A stretch of 64,000 nucleotides of DNA from Incurvaria masculella (Eukaryota > Arthropoda > Insecta > Lepidoptera > Incurvariidae). Below the pieces are notes generated by a model that was given only the letters and a program-made list of their open reading frames with translations, made no database searches and was not told the origin of the DNA. The position numbers were made by a program, and so were the translations under genes. This document shows positions 11,309-22,265 of this stretch, piece after piece. The stretch's first letter is position 1, and the number at the start of each line of letters is the position of its first letter. The stretch is from assembly GCA_946894095.1 (NCBI GenBank), contig OX335653.1, positions 12,343,001 to 12,407,000 on the forward strand, written 5' to 3'.

Positions 11309-12690
11309 GTACAGCTGTAACAATTTATGTAATTAGTGGTTTATAAGATATAAAAAATAAAGAGTCTCTGTGTAAGGTTTCGAAAAAAAAAACGCTGATA
11401 CATCTTGTACCCAAACTATACGGATCAAACAAAATGTGATGAAATCACAGAATTTCCCATACACTTTCGGGGTGCTAATCTAACAAGTTATATCCATCAA
11501 AAAACTAATCAATGCAGTCTGCTAATGGAGACGCGAATATACAAGTAGATAATGAGCACCTACTCCGCATGTATCTCCCGTTGTTATCTCCTTTATCTAA
11601 ATTTGGAAGTAGGCTAATACACAACGGCTTGGAGTGGATTGAGCTCGGTGTAAATGCGCTCTCAATCATACAATTATATTGATCTCCTAGTTTTGATCTA
11701 AAGCGACGCCCACTCATCGCATTGTGAAGATGGTTTAGTATTCGTCTGCGCAATGCAATGGTGCATTGCTATCGATACTTCGTTCAATCCGTTCAAAACT
11801 GGCCTGGGCTAACTAATTTTTTTATTCAATAACATCGACGTTTGGTTTATATTTAAGTATGAAAATATACCAGTTTTCATTTTTATTTAACAATATCGGC
11901 GTTTGGTTTCTATTGAAACAATTAAAACCTTTGAAGCCTTTGATCGTTTCATCAGGGACCTTAACAAGTACAGGAAGTTCAGAATTTAATAACTGACACA
12001 CACGCATAGCTCTGATATACTTAGTAAATTGTTTATAGTCCCTATACCGTATTCCAGGAGTTGAGTTTAAGGCGAAAACACGACTAAAAGCGTGAAAAAA
12101 CATCGTTTAAAAGGAAAATTGTTAAGTTATTCATAAAAAAATACTTATAAAATATATATATCATACACTGATCTTAAAACTAAAAAACAAGGCTTATCTT
12201 TTTACCTATTACAAAAATAAGCGGAAAATAACAAAAAAAAAAAGTATTTGCGATGCATTTAACGGTTTCTGCACTTCACGCGACACTGACTCTTATTTAC
12301 TATGGCCATGTCCTGAGTATTGTTAACGCCTTAAAGGTAACCTCGAACTTGAATGTGTATACGTTCTAGTTCGTCCCGTTCGAACTTCATATCTGACAGC
12401 CGGCTTGAAATGTTTCAGGAATAGAAAAAGTGCATTTTCGTAACAAGGGACTTTTGTTGGTATTCGTTCTATAATTCTTTCCTACATGATGAGATATTAT
12501 TTGTTTGTACATGGATGAATGAAATTAAAAGCCGTGTATATGTTTTCCACCTCTTGAGTCGTCGCTAGCGCCGAGTAAGCATTTCCCATGCCCCGTGGAC
12601 TTGACTCCTCGATCAGACCATAGCACTCGCTACGACCGTGTGCATTTAATATTCTGCTTTCACAAAAAAACTACGCTCGGAACCCACCTC
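11309..12690. other. Intergenic, nothing recognised
   Basis: AT-rich. Minus-strand frames of 82 codons (11505-11753) and 93 codons (11822-12103) have no recognisable domain or intron boundaries. Confidence 0.4.
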
Positions 12691-12900
12691 TGGGAGGGCG
12701 ATTAGCATATCGACAGGTGCGCGGTGCGACGCGGTACGTCCCTACCGAGCGCCGGCCGATAAGCGAATGTGTGTCGGCCATTCACCCGCGCCCACTGACA
12801 CAGTCTCCGTCTCACTTCCGCGCCGCTTCGCCGCGCCGCGTGCGACGGAGACGGCGAACCGGTGCACACGCCTCCGGCCCACCTACGGGCTATTTGATTG
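12691..12900. promoter_or_regulatory. Small CpG-rich island, function unknown
   Basis: An abrupt rise in GC and CpG over about 200 bases within AT-rich DNA. A 72-codon frame through it is arginine/proline-rich, as GC-rich non-coding DNA usually gives. It could be a distal promoter, enhancer or repeat relic. Confidence 0.25.
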
Positions 12901-13683
12901 AAGGTAGAAGCATAAAATTAATTTTACTTCGATAGCCGGTGCTGCTATGCACGCTACTAATGCTAGTTGGCGTGTTTATTTGAGGAAACGCAACATCTCA
13001 TCGCACTCTTACTCGAAAGGAGATTATTTATTATCAAACCATGCATAGTCGTTAGTTACAAACTTATATTTATACAGCTGCAAACCAAGTGTTATCTCAT
13101 TATTGTTATATGCGATTTATATAGTTACATAAAGGCACATATGAATTCATCTGTTTAATTTAATGAAGGTCCAGTTACATACAAAAAACATAAAAAATAC
13201 CAACGTGCCCTTGGATAAGCGTAACAAATAGATAGCCATTACGAAGGCAAGCTAATGTTAAATCCGACGTAAGGCGACAAAGTAGCTTAAAAACTTCTAC
13301 AGTGCAGCCCAACATCATGTTGCAACAAACCTTGGGCAACTTTTTGAGGCTAATTCGAAAGCGTCTCCGTGTCATCTGAAGAGTCGCGAGTACGGTGGTG
13401 AGTGGTGGTGATGATGAAGAATGATGCATATTATTAAGATACATTATTTGACGGCAGTTAATCTCGAACTAAGCAGGGATAAGGTGTATGTCACGATAAC
13501 TGTCTAATGAGTTTACAGTGTCCATTTAAGGTGCATAAAAGGTAATGCAAAGTCACTTAGCACGCAAACAATCGGAATAGACGAAAAAAGGCCTAATCTT
13601 AAAAAAAATCCTGGTGAAATAAAATTGAAAGGGGAAGTGGTAGTCTAAATTTAAAATGACGACTGGATTCGTGGTGCGTTAAG
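12901..13683. other. Intergenic, nothing recognised
   Basis: No gene or repeat boundary that I can support. Confidence 0.4.
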
Positions 13684-14062
13684 TTTTTTTTTTATGATAC
13701 TGGACATGGATGGCTAATACCACACCTTCTGTCATGGTATTAGCCCAACACACCACATGGGAACTAGGTGCCATGCGAGGACCTTCCTTATATTGCACGG
13801 CTACATTGAACTGGATGGAAAACCCGGACAATTTTCATTGCCGCTTCGACCATCGTTCATCCATCCAATGGTACAAACCCGGGCGGGATAAACCCTACCA
13901 CCTAGTAAGTAAGGAAGGGGACCTACAGTTTAACGTGGAATCCGAACCACGGCCAGCCTCTCTCAACGGTCGAATGGTCACCCATCCAAGACCAGACCGG
14001 ACCCAGCGTTGCTTAACTTCGGAGAGCGATCGCCGAAGTGTCGCGCCACTGAGCCATTGAGG
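13684..14062 (-). mobile_element. SINE with 5S-rRNA-like head, full length
   Basis: On the minus strand: TGGCTCAGTGG (box A type, complement at 14046-14056), then CCGAAGTTAAGCAACG and TTGGATGGGTGACC, then the shared body, ending at a poly-T (plus strand 13684-13693). It is highly similar to 9572-9947. The 116-codon plus-strand frame at 13710 is a shadow of the SINE; the same frame appears in other copies. Confidence 0.85.
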
Positions 14063-14167
14063 CTGACAGGCCTACATGAAGTAGCCGCCATTTTGAATTC
14101 GCTCGGTAACTCGGTTATTTTTGTTTTATTAACCCTAAAAACATAATCGATACTGATTTGATGACTA

Positions 14168-14245
14168 GTTGGTAGGGTTAATCCCACCCAGATCGGTACC
14201 ATCGCATACAATAAAAAATAGGTCAAAGCGGCAATGAAAAAAATC
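14168..14245 (+). mobile_element. SINE body fragment
   Basis: ACTAGTTGGTAGGGTTAATCCC, GGTACCATCGCAT and AAGCGGCAATGAAAA match the shared SINE body. Both ends are lost. Confidence 0.65.
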
Positions 14246-14249
14246 AAAT

Positions 14250-15020
14250 GAATTTTTGAGCGTGTAAGTATGACATGAGGAGGAAAGTAAACTGTCACAT
14301 TTTCGGTCGCTTACAAACGTGACTCGACCGGTATTTCGCATTGACGTAAAACTCGGACTGAGAGCTTTATTCCAATTCCGACGCGTCGCATGTTTGAGTG
14401 ATGTTACATCAACAATTACTGTTTCCCAACGAGTTTGGTCTTATGGTTTGGTGTTTGGAAAGCGGCATGGCGCACGTGGAAATCTCGCAGCGAGATTGAT
14501 TGCTGTAGCACCACTAAAACTTGCTATGCGTTGCAATTGAACTGGAGCCCTTAGCGTATAATTTTCGCTGTTGCGAAATACTTACCGGATGACTTATGTT
14601 TCGAAATGCGGCCGATGAGCGAATTAAAACAGACTAGTCCAACCGTACTTATTTTCACAAGTAAAAAAAACTTTTCGTCGTCTGCTTCATCGCTTATATC
14701 TATAAGGTTAGCGAAAGTACAATTCAGGCAATTCAGAATTGGACTTTCAGTCTAGATTTGACGCACAAACGGCATCAGACTAGACGCCACGCGATCAACT
14801 CTGTGCTCTGTACCTGTGATTTTATGACGTGCGTCGCGAGTAGCAATATTTCTGTACTCGGTCTCCAGTCGACGCGACTTCCTTTCGCCGCACTTGTACT
14901 GTCGCCAACAATATCGTTGGCGCAGACGAGTTAATAACCGAATCGTGATGAAGCCATTAAACAATGAGACAAACGAGCAGATTTTTTCGGACACGGCTTG
15001 GCAGGCCTCGCGCACACGTG
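14250..15020. other. Intergenic, nothing recognised
   Basis: Several short frames on both strands, none with a recognisable product. Mixed base composition with a GC-rich part near 14780-15000. Confidence 0.4.
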
Positions 15021-15215
15021 TGACACTTAAGAACGGCCCGAAAGCTATGCTTCCCATACAAATGTGGTTTACTAATAATTTGAAATCTGCTGTTCCAATG
15101 AAATTGATATTTAATATCTAATATCAGGCAACAAATATCTGTGTCTGCACGCTATTGTTTTTTTGAAAAATCAAAACAGAATCAAATGAAAGCAAAAATA
15201 AAATCTTCATACTAA
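15021..15215 (+). repeat. Dispersed repeat 'F', copy 1
   Basis: AAGAACGGCCCGAA, CCCATACAAATGTGGTTTA, TGTTCCAATGAA and the ATCAAAACAGA region are shared with 53045-53215. Unclassified. Confidence 0.5.
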
Positions 15216-15454
15216 TTTTGTTTTCTCTGTGGTTTGACCCAGGATACATTTACCGAAAAAACAAAGACATGCAGACACAGATATTTGTAGCCTAATTTTA
15301 GGTGACAAATTTCAAGTAAATTGGAACAGTGGTTTTCAAATCATCAGTAAACTACGTTTGCAAGGGAGGCGAAATTTTCTGATGCTTACGGGCCCACCTT
15401 AAGTTTTTGTATGCAATATGTTTCCCGTGCAGACAGAATTCGAAATTTACATTA

Positions 15455-15530
15455 TTAGCTGAGGTACCCGGCGCCGCTCGGGTCAATGTCCAAACAATGA
15501 AAACCAATATGACATATATCTAATACCACT
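15455..15530 (+). repeat. Repeat 'R' 5' fragment
   Basis: TTAGCTGAGGTACCCGGCGCCG followed by GGGTCAATGTC resembles the 5' end of repeat R (55349). Confidence 0.45.
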
Positions 15531-15531
15531 A

Positions 15532-15586
15532 TCTTCTTTATCATTACGAGCATTCTTTATAACAATGCTCGTAATGATAAAGAAGA
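15532..15586. repeat. Perfect 23-bp hairpin, 9-base loop
   Basis: TCTTCTTTATCATTACGAG-CATT at 15532-15554 is exactly repeated in inverse at 15564-15586 around CTTTATAAC. It borders the LINE fragment that follows, so an inverted duplication of the LINE edge is likely. Confidence 0.9.
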
Positions 15587-16145
15587 ATCACCGATCCTCT
15601 AGATCCTTTATCTATAGGGTCGGTAAACAATGGAATGAACTCCCTTCCGAGGTATTTCACCCAACTTACGACCGGGCATCTTAATAGGCCGCGCTTAACA
15701 TAAAAAAACTAACATTTTGGAATATAGCCTGTGAAGACCAAGACAGAGAAGCGTAGAGCAAGTAAATCAACCTGACAACGCTGCAACCTGGATACTTAGG
15801 TGTCAGTAATAAAGAAAAAAATCATCGACACCATTACCCGGAGTGAATGACTTGCCACTCTTTTTACCCTCTAGGGTCACATCACATGCACACTTAAACA
15901 CCCTCCTACACACAACCATCTACCCCACACACACACACCTTACTTACACACATCACAACCCACCTATCACAGCTTTTTAATTTATATATACAACAATACT
16001 AAAAAAATGCTCAACGTCCGAGCTCACAATTCCAGACTGAACAATGGAATTCTATTATTGGCCACAATCCTTAGACTAAGAACCATTGAAAAACTGACTT
16101 TATGTAACGCTGTTGAATTCCTTAATACTAAATAAATAAATAAAA
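15587..16145 (+). mobile_element. Non-LTR retrotransposon 3' end
   Basis: A frame from 15616 reads RVGKQWNELPSEVF, the W-N-x-L-P-x-E-V-F signature found at the C-terminus of CR1/jockey-group reverse transcriptases, and stops soon after. The rest is 3' UTR ending in an (AAAT)n-like tail at about 16130-16144. Dead 5'-truncated copy. Confidence 0.65.
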
Positions 16146-16521
16146 CATCTCCAGCAATAAGCCCGCCTTGTGTGTAGGGTGCTTTTCATGACTAAAGTAA
16201 ACCCGCGAAGTTTCACTCGACACCAACCACCCGAACGGTCGATTGCCCAATAGAATCGACTGCAACACCACTCAAATTATCGCCAAGTGTACAATGTCAC
16301 AGCGATTGCGGCGCGGCGCGGCGCGCAGCGCTTTCGACGAGTCGCGTCGAATCGCAAACGAGGCCGTAACGGCAGCGCCACGCATCGGCTGCCGTCCGCC
16401 GCTACATGAGACGCGATTAATCTCGTTCTAGATGCAACAATACGTTTATTAACGCACCGAGCGGGCAGCGAGTATTCCGCCTGAGACCGCGCCGCGCCGG
16501 TAGCCTTGATGCAACACACCG
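16146..16521. other. GC-rich unique stretch
   Basis: CpG-rich at about 16290-16420. Overlapping frames on both strands are composition artefacts. No gene supported. Confidence 0.35.
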
Positions 16522-16577
16522 TGCAGGAAGGACAGGAGCGGCGATCGAAACTCCGACGTATGGCGGCAGCGTAGCAC
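16522..16577 (+). repeat. Repeat 'X' fragment
   Basis: GGAAGGACAGGAGCGGCGATCGAAAC matches 10212-10240. The MITE that follows is inserted at its end. Confidence 0.5.
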
Positions 16578-16580
16578 TGA

Positions 16581-16739
16581 GCCCCGGTTGCACGAAGAGA
16601 CGGCCGAGTTAATCAATGTTCAAACACGTCACTTTTAGTGATCCGTATAGAGTTCCTTCCATACTGTCCACACAAAGCGACGTGTTTGATCAGACGTTGA
16701 AGTTGATTTTGATTTTTTGTTCTTTCGTGCACTCGGTCC
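16581..16739 (+). mobile_element. PIF/Harbinger-like MITE, copy 1
   Basis: 159 bp. Terminal inverted repeats GCCCCGGTTGCACGAA and the complement of TTCGTGCACTCGGTCC, flanked by a TGA duplication (16578-16580, 16740-16742). Three related copies in the window carry TAA, TTA and TAA, matching the 3-bp TNA duplications of PIF/Harbinger elements. The short open frames are shadows. Confidence 0.8.
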
Positions 16740-16742
16740 TGA

Positions 16743-17316
16743 GTCATGGAACTAGCTCGCTTGCAAATTCGGCAAACAAGTTTGTCCATTCTGCAAGTGT
16801 GACGACACGGGTATAATAATAGAATGTGCGCTTCGGGCGTCAACCCAGAGAGCGAGCCGCCATTCGTCAGGCCATCCAAACGCGTGGCTTCGTCGCTCCA
16901 CAGAGCTCGTTACCCAACAGTCTCCCTCGGCGCTCTCGTTCTCAGCGCGGAGCGCGGACCTTCACTCCGCCGCCGCCGCAGCGCCGCCGCTCGAATATCA
17001 TTTTCGAAACGCCAGAGTTGCGGCCGCGCTGCCAATTGCGCAAGCGCAGAGCTGTGGCGGTGCGCAAGCTGAGACGCCCTTTGCTCGAACGGCTGCAGGC
17101 ACGTAGATCTCACGCCTTTCAAATGCCCGAAGAAATGATTTTCTGTAACTTTGCATTGACATTTGCCCACCACGAGTGTCTGGGAAATAAGTCAGATGCC
17201 AAAACCTTCCTAATATTGTATGGCTAAATTAGAAGCTCGTTACTCAGGGGCGTCCTGACTTGCCTTCCATGCCACAGGTTAATCACTACTTTTAACGTTA
17301 CGAATGCGTGCTGCTC
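16743..17316. other. GC-rich intergenic stretch
   Basis: CpG-rich from about 16900 to 17100. Frames of 82-133 codons on both strands are arginine/serine/alanine-rich with no domain. Confidence 0.35.
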
Positions 17317-17440
17317 CATGGTTCGAAATCCATGCAAAACTGTAGGAGCCCTTCCTCAACTAGGTGGTAGGATTAAGCCCGCCCGGGTTGGTACCATCGC
17401 ATTGGATGGTCGAAACAGTAATGAAAAATTGTCCGTATTC
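17317..17440 (+). mobile_element. SINE body fragment
   Basis: ATGGTTCGAAATCCATG, AACTGTAGGAGCCC, TAGGTGGTAGG and GGTTGGTACCATCGCATTGG match the shared SINE body. Head and tail are lost. Confidence 0.7.
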
Positions 17441-17575
17441 TCTACAAAAAAACATGCCGACTCCCAGCTGCTTCTTCAAATCGCGTTCAAAGGACCCAAA
17501 ATAGGATTTTGGGGGAAATTTCTCGGCAGTACGTAACACAGTTCACAGACCCCTTAGATAAAGGACCTTAAGGAT
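17441..17575 (-). mobile_element. Weak LINE reverse-transcriptase tail relic
   Basis: On the minus strand, GGGTCTGTGAACTGTG followed by a GAAATTTCCCCC segment resembles the decayed LWN-x-LP-x-EVF region at 46205-46330. The reading frame is lost. Confidence 0.25.
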
Positions 17576-20500
17576 CGGTTGTTTCTTATGGGAGGGTTGT
17601 ATACAATGTATGGAAGCATACTCTGCCTCCTGCGCGTTTGACGATGTTAGAATGATGACGGAGGAGCACCTTTATGAAACATCAGAGGTATTTTTCGCGG
17701 CACAACCGATAGCACACAACAAAAGTAACATGCACTCAACGACGCTGCATTGAATCCAATGTACCAAGCAGGTCATGATGTATCACTCATTTTATTACAT
17801 GCAGCATAAACATTGCACTTTGCACCGGTTCATCCAGGTTAGATTTCACTACCAAGACCGCGATGCTATCAACGTAAAGTTGACACATCAAACCTGGTAT
17901 GCGAGCTAAGAGATAAAGTCAACAGACATAAATGTAGCATTTTATTTAACTGTAACTTTATCCACAAGAGGGCGCTATTTCGATACTGGTCAGAGAGAAC
18001 AGTTCAATGAGTATTCGATGCAATAAATATTCAACAAAGGTCAGCGAGGAGCGATACCCCGCACTTCCCTATACGATACGCGTCACTGCCCTACCGCACG
18101 CTCGGACTGTGGACAGCTTAGTACAACTAGGTGCACGTTTCGAGCGTTCGTCGATCGGCTGGTGAAGGGAAATGACGTCTCTCGCCAACGAAACGCCGTG
18201 CGTAGATCCACTGGCGACCGGGACGAGACCGTCGGCACTAGAAGGTCGGTTGCATCGCCGCGGCGCCGCACCTCCTCACGATAAATTGACTTGTTTAATA
18301 GATCGGATAGCCACGAACATAAAACAGCATATTCTTGATAATTCGAGAGGAAGTTCTTCAAAGACAAATACGCATTTCATGTCGTATGGGGCATAGTTAT
18401 TGAGAAAATTCTTGAGCTGCGTAAATAATTAATCGTAACTCGTAATTTCAGATGCAGACCATATACCCCAAGCTAGATCTTACTGAATAAACAGATCAGA
18501 TTCTAAACCATAAAAGTCGGTAGGAAAAAAGCAATAAGGAAATGCTAGCCGAGATCGCGAAGATGTTAACTTCCATTTAACACCCCTTCCGACTAGGTAA
18601 GTACAGTTAAAAGGCGGGCTGAGAAAAGGTTAACGATACCCAATCAGTCTAAACGCCCTTTACCGACGTATAAGGAACTGGTAAAATAAATTGAACCGTT
18701 TGACAAGATCGTAGCGGTCATTTAGTAAGGGCGTTAACCGGCAATGTAGGTAGATAGTCAAATGACTAAATTGCTCAAACTGAAAGCATGTTCGGCCCAG
18801 CCTGATCCTTTCATCTCCACAGAAAGCTACTATGGATGACAGTTGATCAACAAACTGATGAAGATCCTGCCAATTAGCCTGCATCAAGGGAAATATACAC
18901 GTCACACTCCATTTCTACCCCCCTTTGACTGGTGTCTATGTGCTAGATGATTCCAATTCGTGTAACACTTTTGAATGCCTTTGTAAACTTGGTCGAGTTA
19001 GCCCTACAGAATTACATATACCAAGCGCCTACACTCAACAGTTTTTATGAGTGAGACAAATGGTGATTGATGAATGGAGTGGATTCTGCACTACATATTT
19101 ATTCACTCCCACGCAGGCTCACAGCGTGTTGTAATGTGTTACAGATAATATAGTGTTACACCATCGTCCGTCGTGGGTGCTCAGGCACAGGTGTGTTGTT
19201 TGAGCAAGAGTTGTCATGTTAAATATTTCCGAAATTGATATACAACGCTCTAGCGCGGCTACAAAGGGAATCGCTATGATTTATTAGAAAATCCGTATAT
19301 CCAAAAAAAGGGAGGTTGTGCATGAATAGAACTTACGTAATAGAACGAATAGAAAATAAATCTACGGCTCGAATTGGATAGATACTACGGCGTGCGAAGA
19401 ATGGCTATTTAAAGGGTTTGAAGCTTAGTAAAGTTAAAACATGAACTTCATTGTAACGAAGGGTTCGGTGTATTAAATCCGTGACTGTAGTTGCGAGCAC
19501 CGTTAGCCAGTCGGCGGAGACATGCCCGGGGCCCATCACGGCGCACGCGTGCGACACACGGCTGCCGTCCAGAACGATTACCATCATGTCTCCAGCGCTC
19601 TCCAGCTCCCACTTCACAGAACCTCAGGCTACACTTTCCTAGACGTACGAGATTCCTGTAAAAGTGTTTCATGTATTAAGCAACTATGAAAATAACCAGC
19701 CATTAAGAAATAACTATGTCCTTTCCTTTGAGAAAATAGATTGATAGATTGAAATGAATTGACTGAATTGAGGTTATGTTTACCACAATAGATTGAATTC
19801 CAATGAGAAAATATGAAAATATAATGAAAAATAATACAAATAGAGTGCATGAAATTACTGAACACACGGCTATTTCTTGTTGTTGCGCGTGTAATACGCC
19901 GGAATTGACTGAAATCGTACGAACGGTAATGAAAAAGTCAAAATAAATAATATCTAGTCACACGCAAATACTATCTCTAGAAAGCTCTTCCACCTACGTA
20001 CATCGATAGGGTTCGCAGATTGAATATTTATTCATTTCAAAGAGAATAAAATAACCATAAACAGGGAAGGCCGGAAGGGCAAACCTCCCAAGACGTCTCG
20101 TTATCATAAGACATGGAGCCAGTTTCACACTTTATCATTCCGCGTCGCCAATTTAAAACTGAGCTATTTTGTCATGCACGCAGAGTTTACTTTGTAATGG
20201 GCGCAAATAATGGAGAGAAAGAGTCGACGCGTATGTGGGCCGCCAGCCAGCGAGACAGACGTAACGAGGTTCAACTAACCTCTCCCAACGTCAATAACGC
20301 TCGACTGGCACTAATTGCAGCCATTCATACGATGCGTGTGACAGTAGACTAGACGGAAGATCGCATAGGCGTAACCAGTTCGACGTTTTCATCTCTAATA
20401 TTGTTTTAAGAGATGTCATTACTAGCATGCACAGAAAATAACGCGACTCATATCCAGCGGATGATACAGCCAATGTTAATGATATCATGACCAACAATAT

Positions 20501-21354
20501 CCCAGTGACATATCCGAGCCACCAAGCCGCAACGACCGGTTAGCTTGAAACAAGAGAGCACCACACGACCATATTGTTTCTGCTCTAATTACCTGTCAAC
20601 CCGATAGCCTTTCTCACTTCGAATGCGTGACAGACACTCGTATCTGTAAGCGGCGCGACAAATCTCCGCAAGCTACGGTTTCGAACGCTCTTCATATCCA
20701 GTGAACTCTAGTCGAGTTGTATGTCTAGGATCGAACGCAGATATGGTTATCGAATCTTCTTTCTCGCGCGATTGATCACGACGCGAGTCAGCTATTTCAG
20801 ATTTCGCAACAACTTCAGGAGACAACAATGAGAGCTTTATGTGGAAACCAATTCGTAGGTGCAGTAAATCCCCGAAGTGTCTTGAGATCGTGCGAGGTGA
20901 GGCGTCGCGCCCATCCGGAAGGAGCCAGGCGCGTATCAAATCATTTCGAAGGGCGATAAATCGCTGAACTCTGACGCGAGATCGTTGCCCGCCGTCCGTC
21001 GCGACAGTAAAGCAAAAACGACCCGAGCCCTACGGTCACACTGTAAGATACCCTCGAAATAGATAAGACACCTTGGATAAGACCTCAGATCAAAAAAGGG
21101 AAGTAGATGCGCATACAGTGATAGGCTGTGTTAAATTTTACAAAACTACCCTGAAACGTATATGGCAAATTAACAGTCGCAGAGTATAGGGTTTGTGTTG
21201 ATGGGAACTGACTAGGTAAACGTATTTCTGGAGCTTATTAGCGCGCGTAAGGCACACGGCGCGCGGCTGACTTCCCTATACAATCGGTATCGCCGGTATA
21301 CCATGGCATTTTCTCTTCAGTCTTATAATTCAAATCGTGAAACCAATGTTTAAT
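17576..21354. other. Long stretch, nothing recognised
   Basis: About 3.8 kb without a supportable gene or RNA. Short frames (94 codons at 18083-18367, 81 at 18660-18905, 88 at 20673-20939, all minus) show no domains. It could be intronic. Confidence 0.4.
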
Positions 21355-21430
21355 TTGGGGGACTGGACATGGAATACTACACCCACCACAATATTAGTGG
21401 GTATAGGCCCTGAGCATTTGGTGCACGCTT
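21355..21430 (-). mobile_element. Weak SINE tail fragment
   Basis: GACTGGACATGGAATACTACAC and a GTGGGTATAGGCCC stretch resemble the inverse of the SINE tail (TGGACATGGATGGCTAATACCAC). Diverged. Confidence 0.35.
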
Positions 21431-21940
21431 TTCGCGCTTGACCCGCAAGCTGTTAGCTTAGATGGCTCATTGTTCGCGCCGGATGGACGGCGCATTGCGG
21501 CGGTGGGCGGTGCCATCGGTAAAGGTTGCCGGATGATTTATTCGAGCACGCCGCGATTGTAAACAACAGGAGGACACTCGATATCGAGGAAGTGGAGTGG
21601 AGATCGGGAGTTCGTAAATCAGCGGGCGTCGGCGGCAAATTGGAGCGTCGCGCGGCGCCCTCGGCGTGCTGGCGACCGCGGCGCGGCGCGACCAGCCGGG
21701 CGCACCACGTAATTGGGAACCCGAGCCGTCTTCCGGCTTCGGCCGTGTCACGTTTCATCGGAGACTACTTTCAAGTGTCAATATACTGCGGACACGATGT
21801 TTCAAGCTTGATGTACACATATATGTAGCCGGAATGTTCTGCCACGAAAATCGACGATCTCCGTGTTTTCTGCACATGGTTTCGAACTAGCGATTACACA
21901 AAATTACTTGTTCCCGTAAAATTTTAAATTGAGGAATTAA
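21431..21940. other. CpG-rich stretch
   Basis: GC and CpG are high at about 21480-21740. Overlapping 94-101-codon frames occur on both strands. No domain, so no gene called. Confidence 0.3.
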
Positions 21941-22265
21941 GGTGGGCCTTCCAGCACAACTCCCCATACAAACGTGGAAAGAAGATCATGCGCACATTTC
22001 GGGTCGGATATCCAAAGTTATACTCAACACAGCTTTGTTTGATCAAACTAGATGTTAGATGTTGGCATTGTAAAATTGTATATGGTTTCTAAGTTATAAG
22101 GTCCGAAAGTTCGAAACTCTCGCGCTATTTACGCAATAAGTTGATTGGATTACTCGACGATAAAACAAAAAAATCTAAAAAATCTTAGTCATCAAACCTA
22201 GCTTGTTCCATAAAGATTAAAAATCAATTTAGTTTTTGTCCGTGATTTGCTTTAGTTATAAGTCG
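21941..22265 (+). repeat. Dispersed repeat 'E', copy 1
   Basis: CCATACAAACGTGGAAAG, the TTGTTTGATCAAAC region and TTCTAAGTTATAAGGTCCGAAAG are found in inverse at 38480-38795 (CTTTCGGACCTCATATCTTAG). Unclassified. Confidence 0.5.

Noticed and set aside
13710..14060. 116-codon plus-strand ORF
   Set aside because: Lies within a SINE and recurs in other SINE copies.
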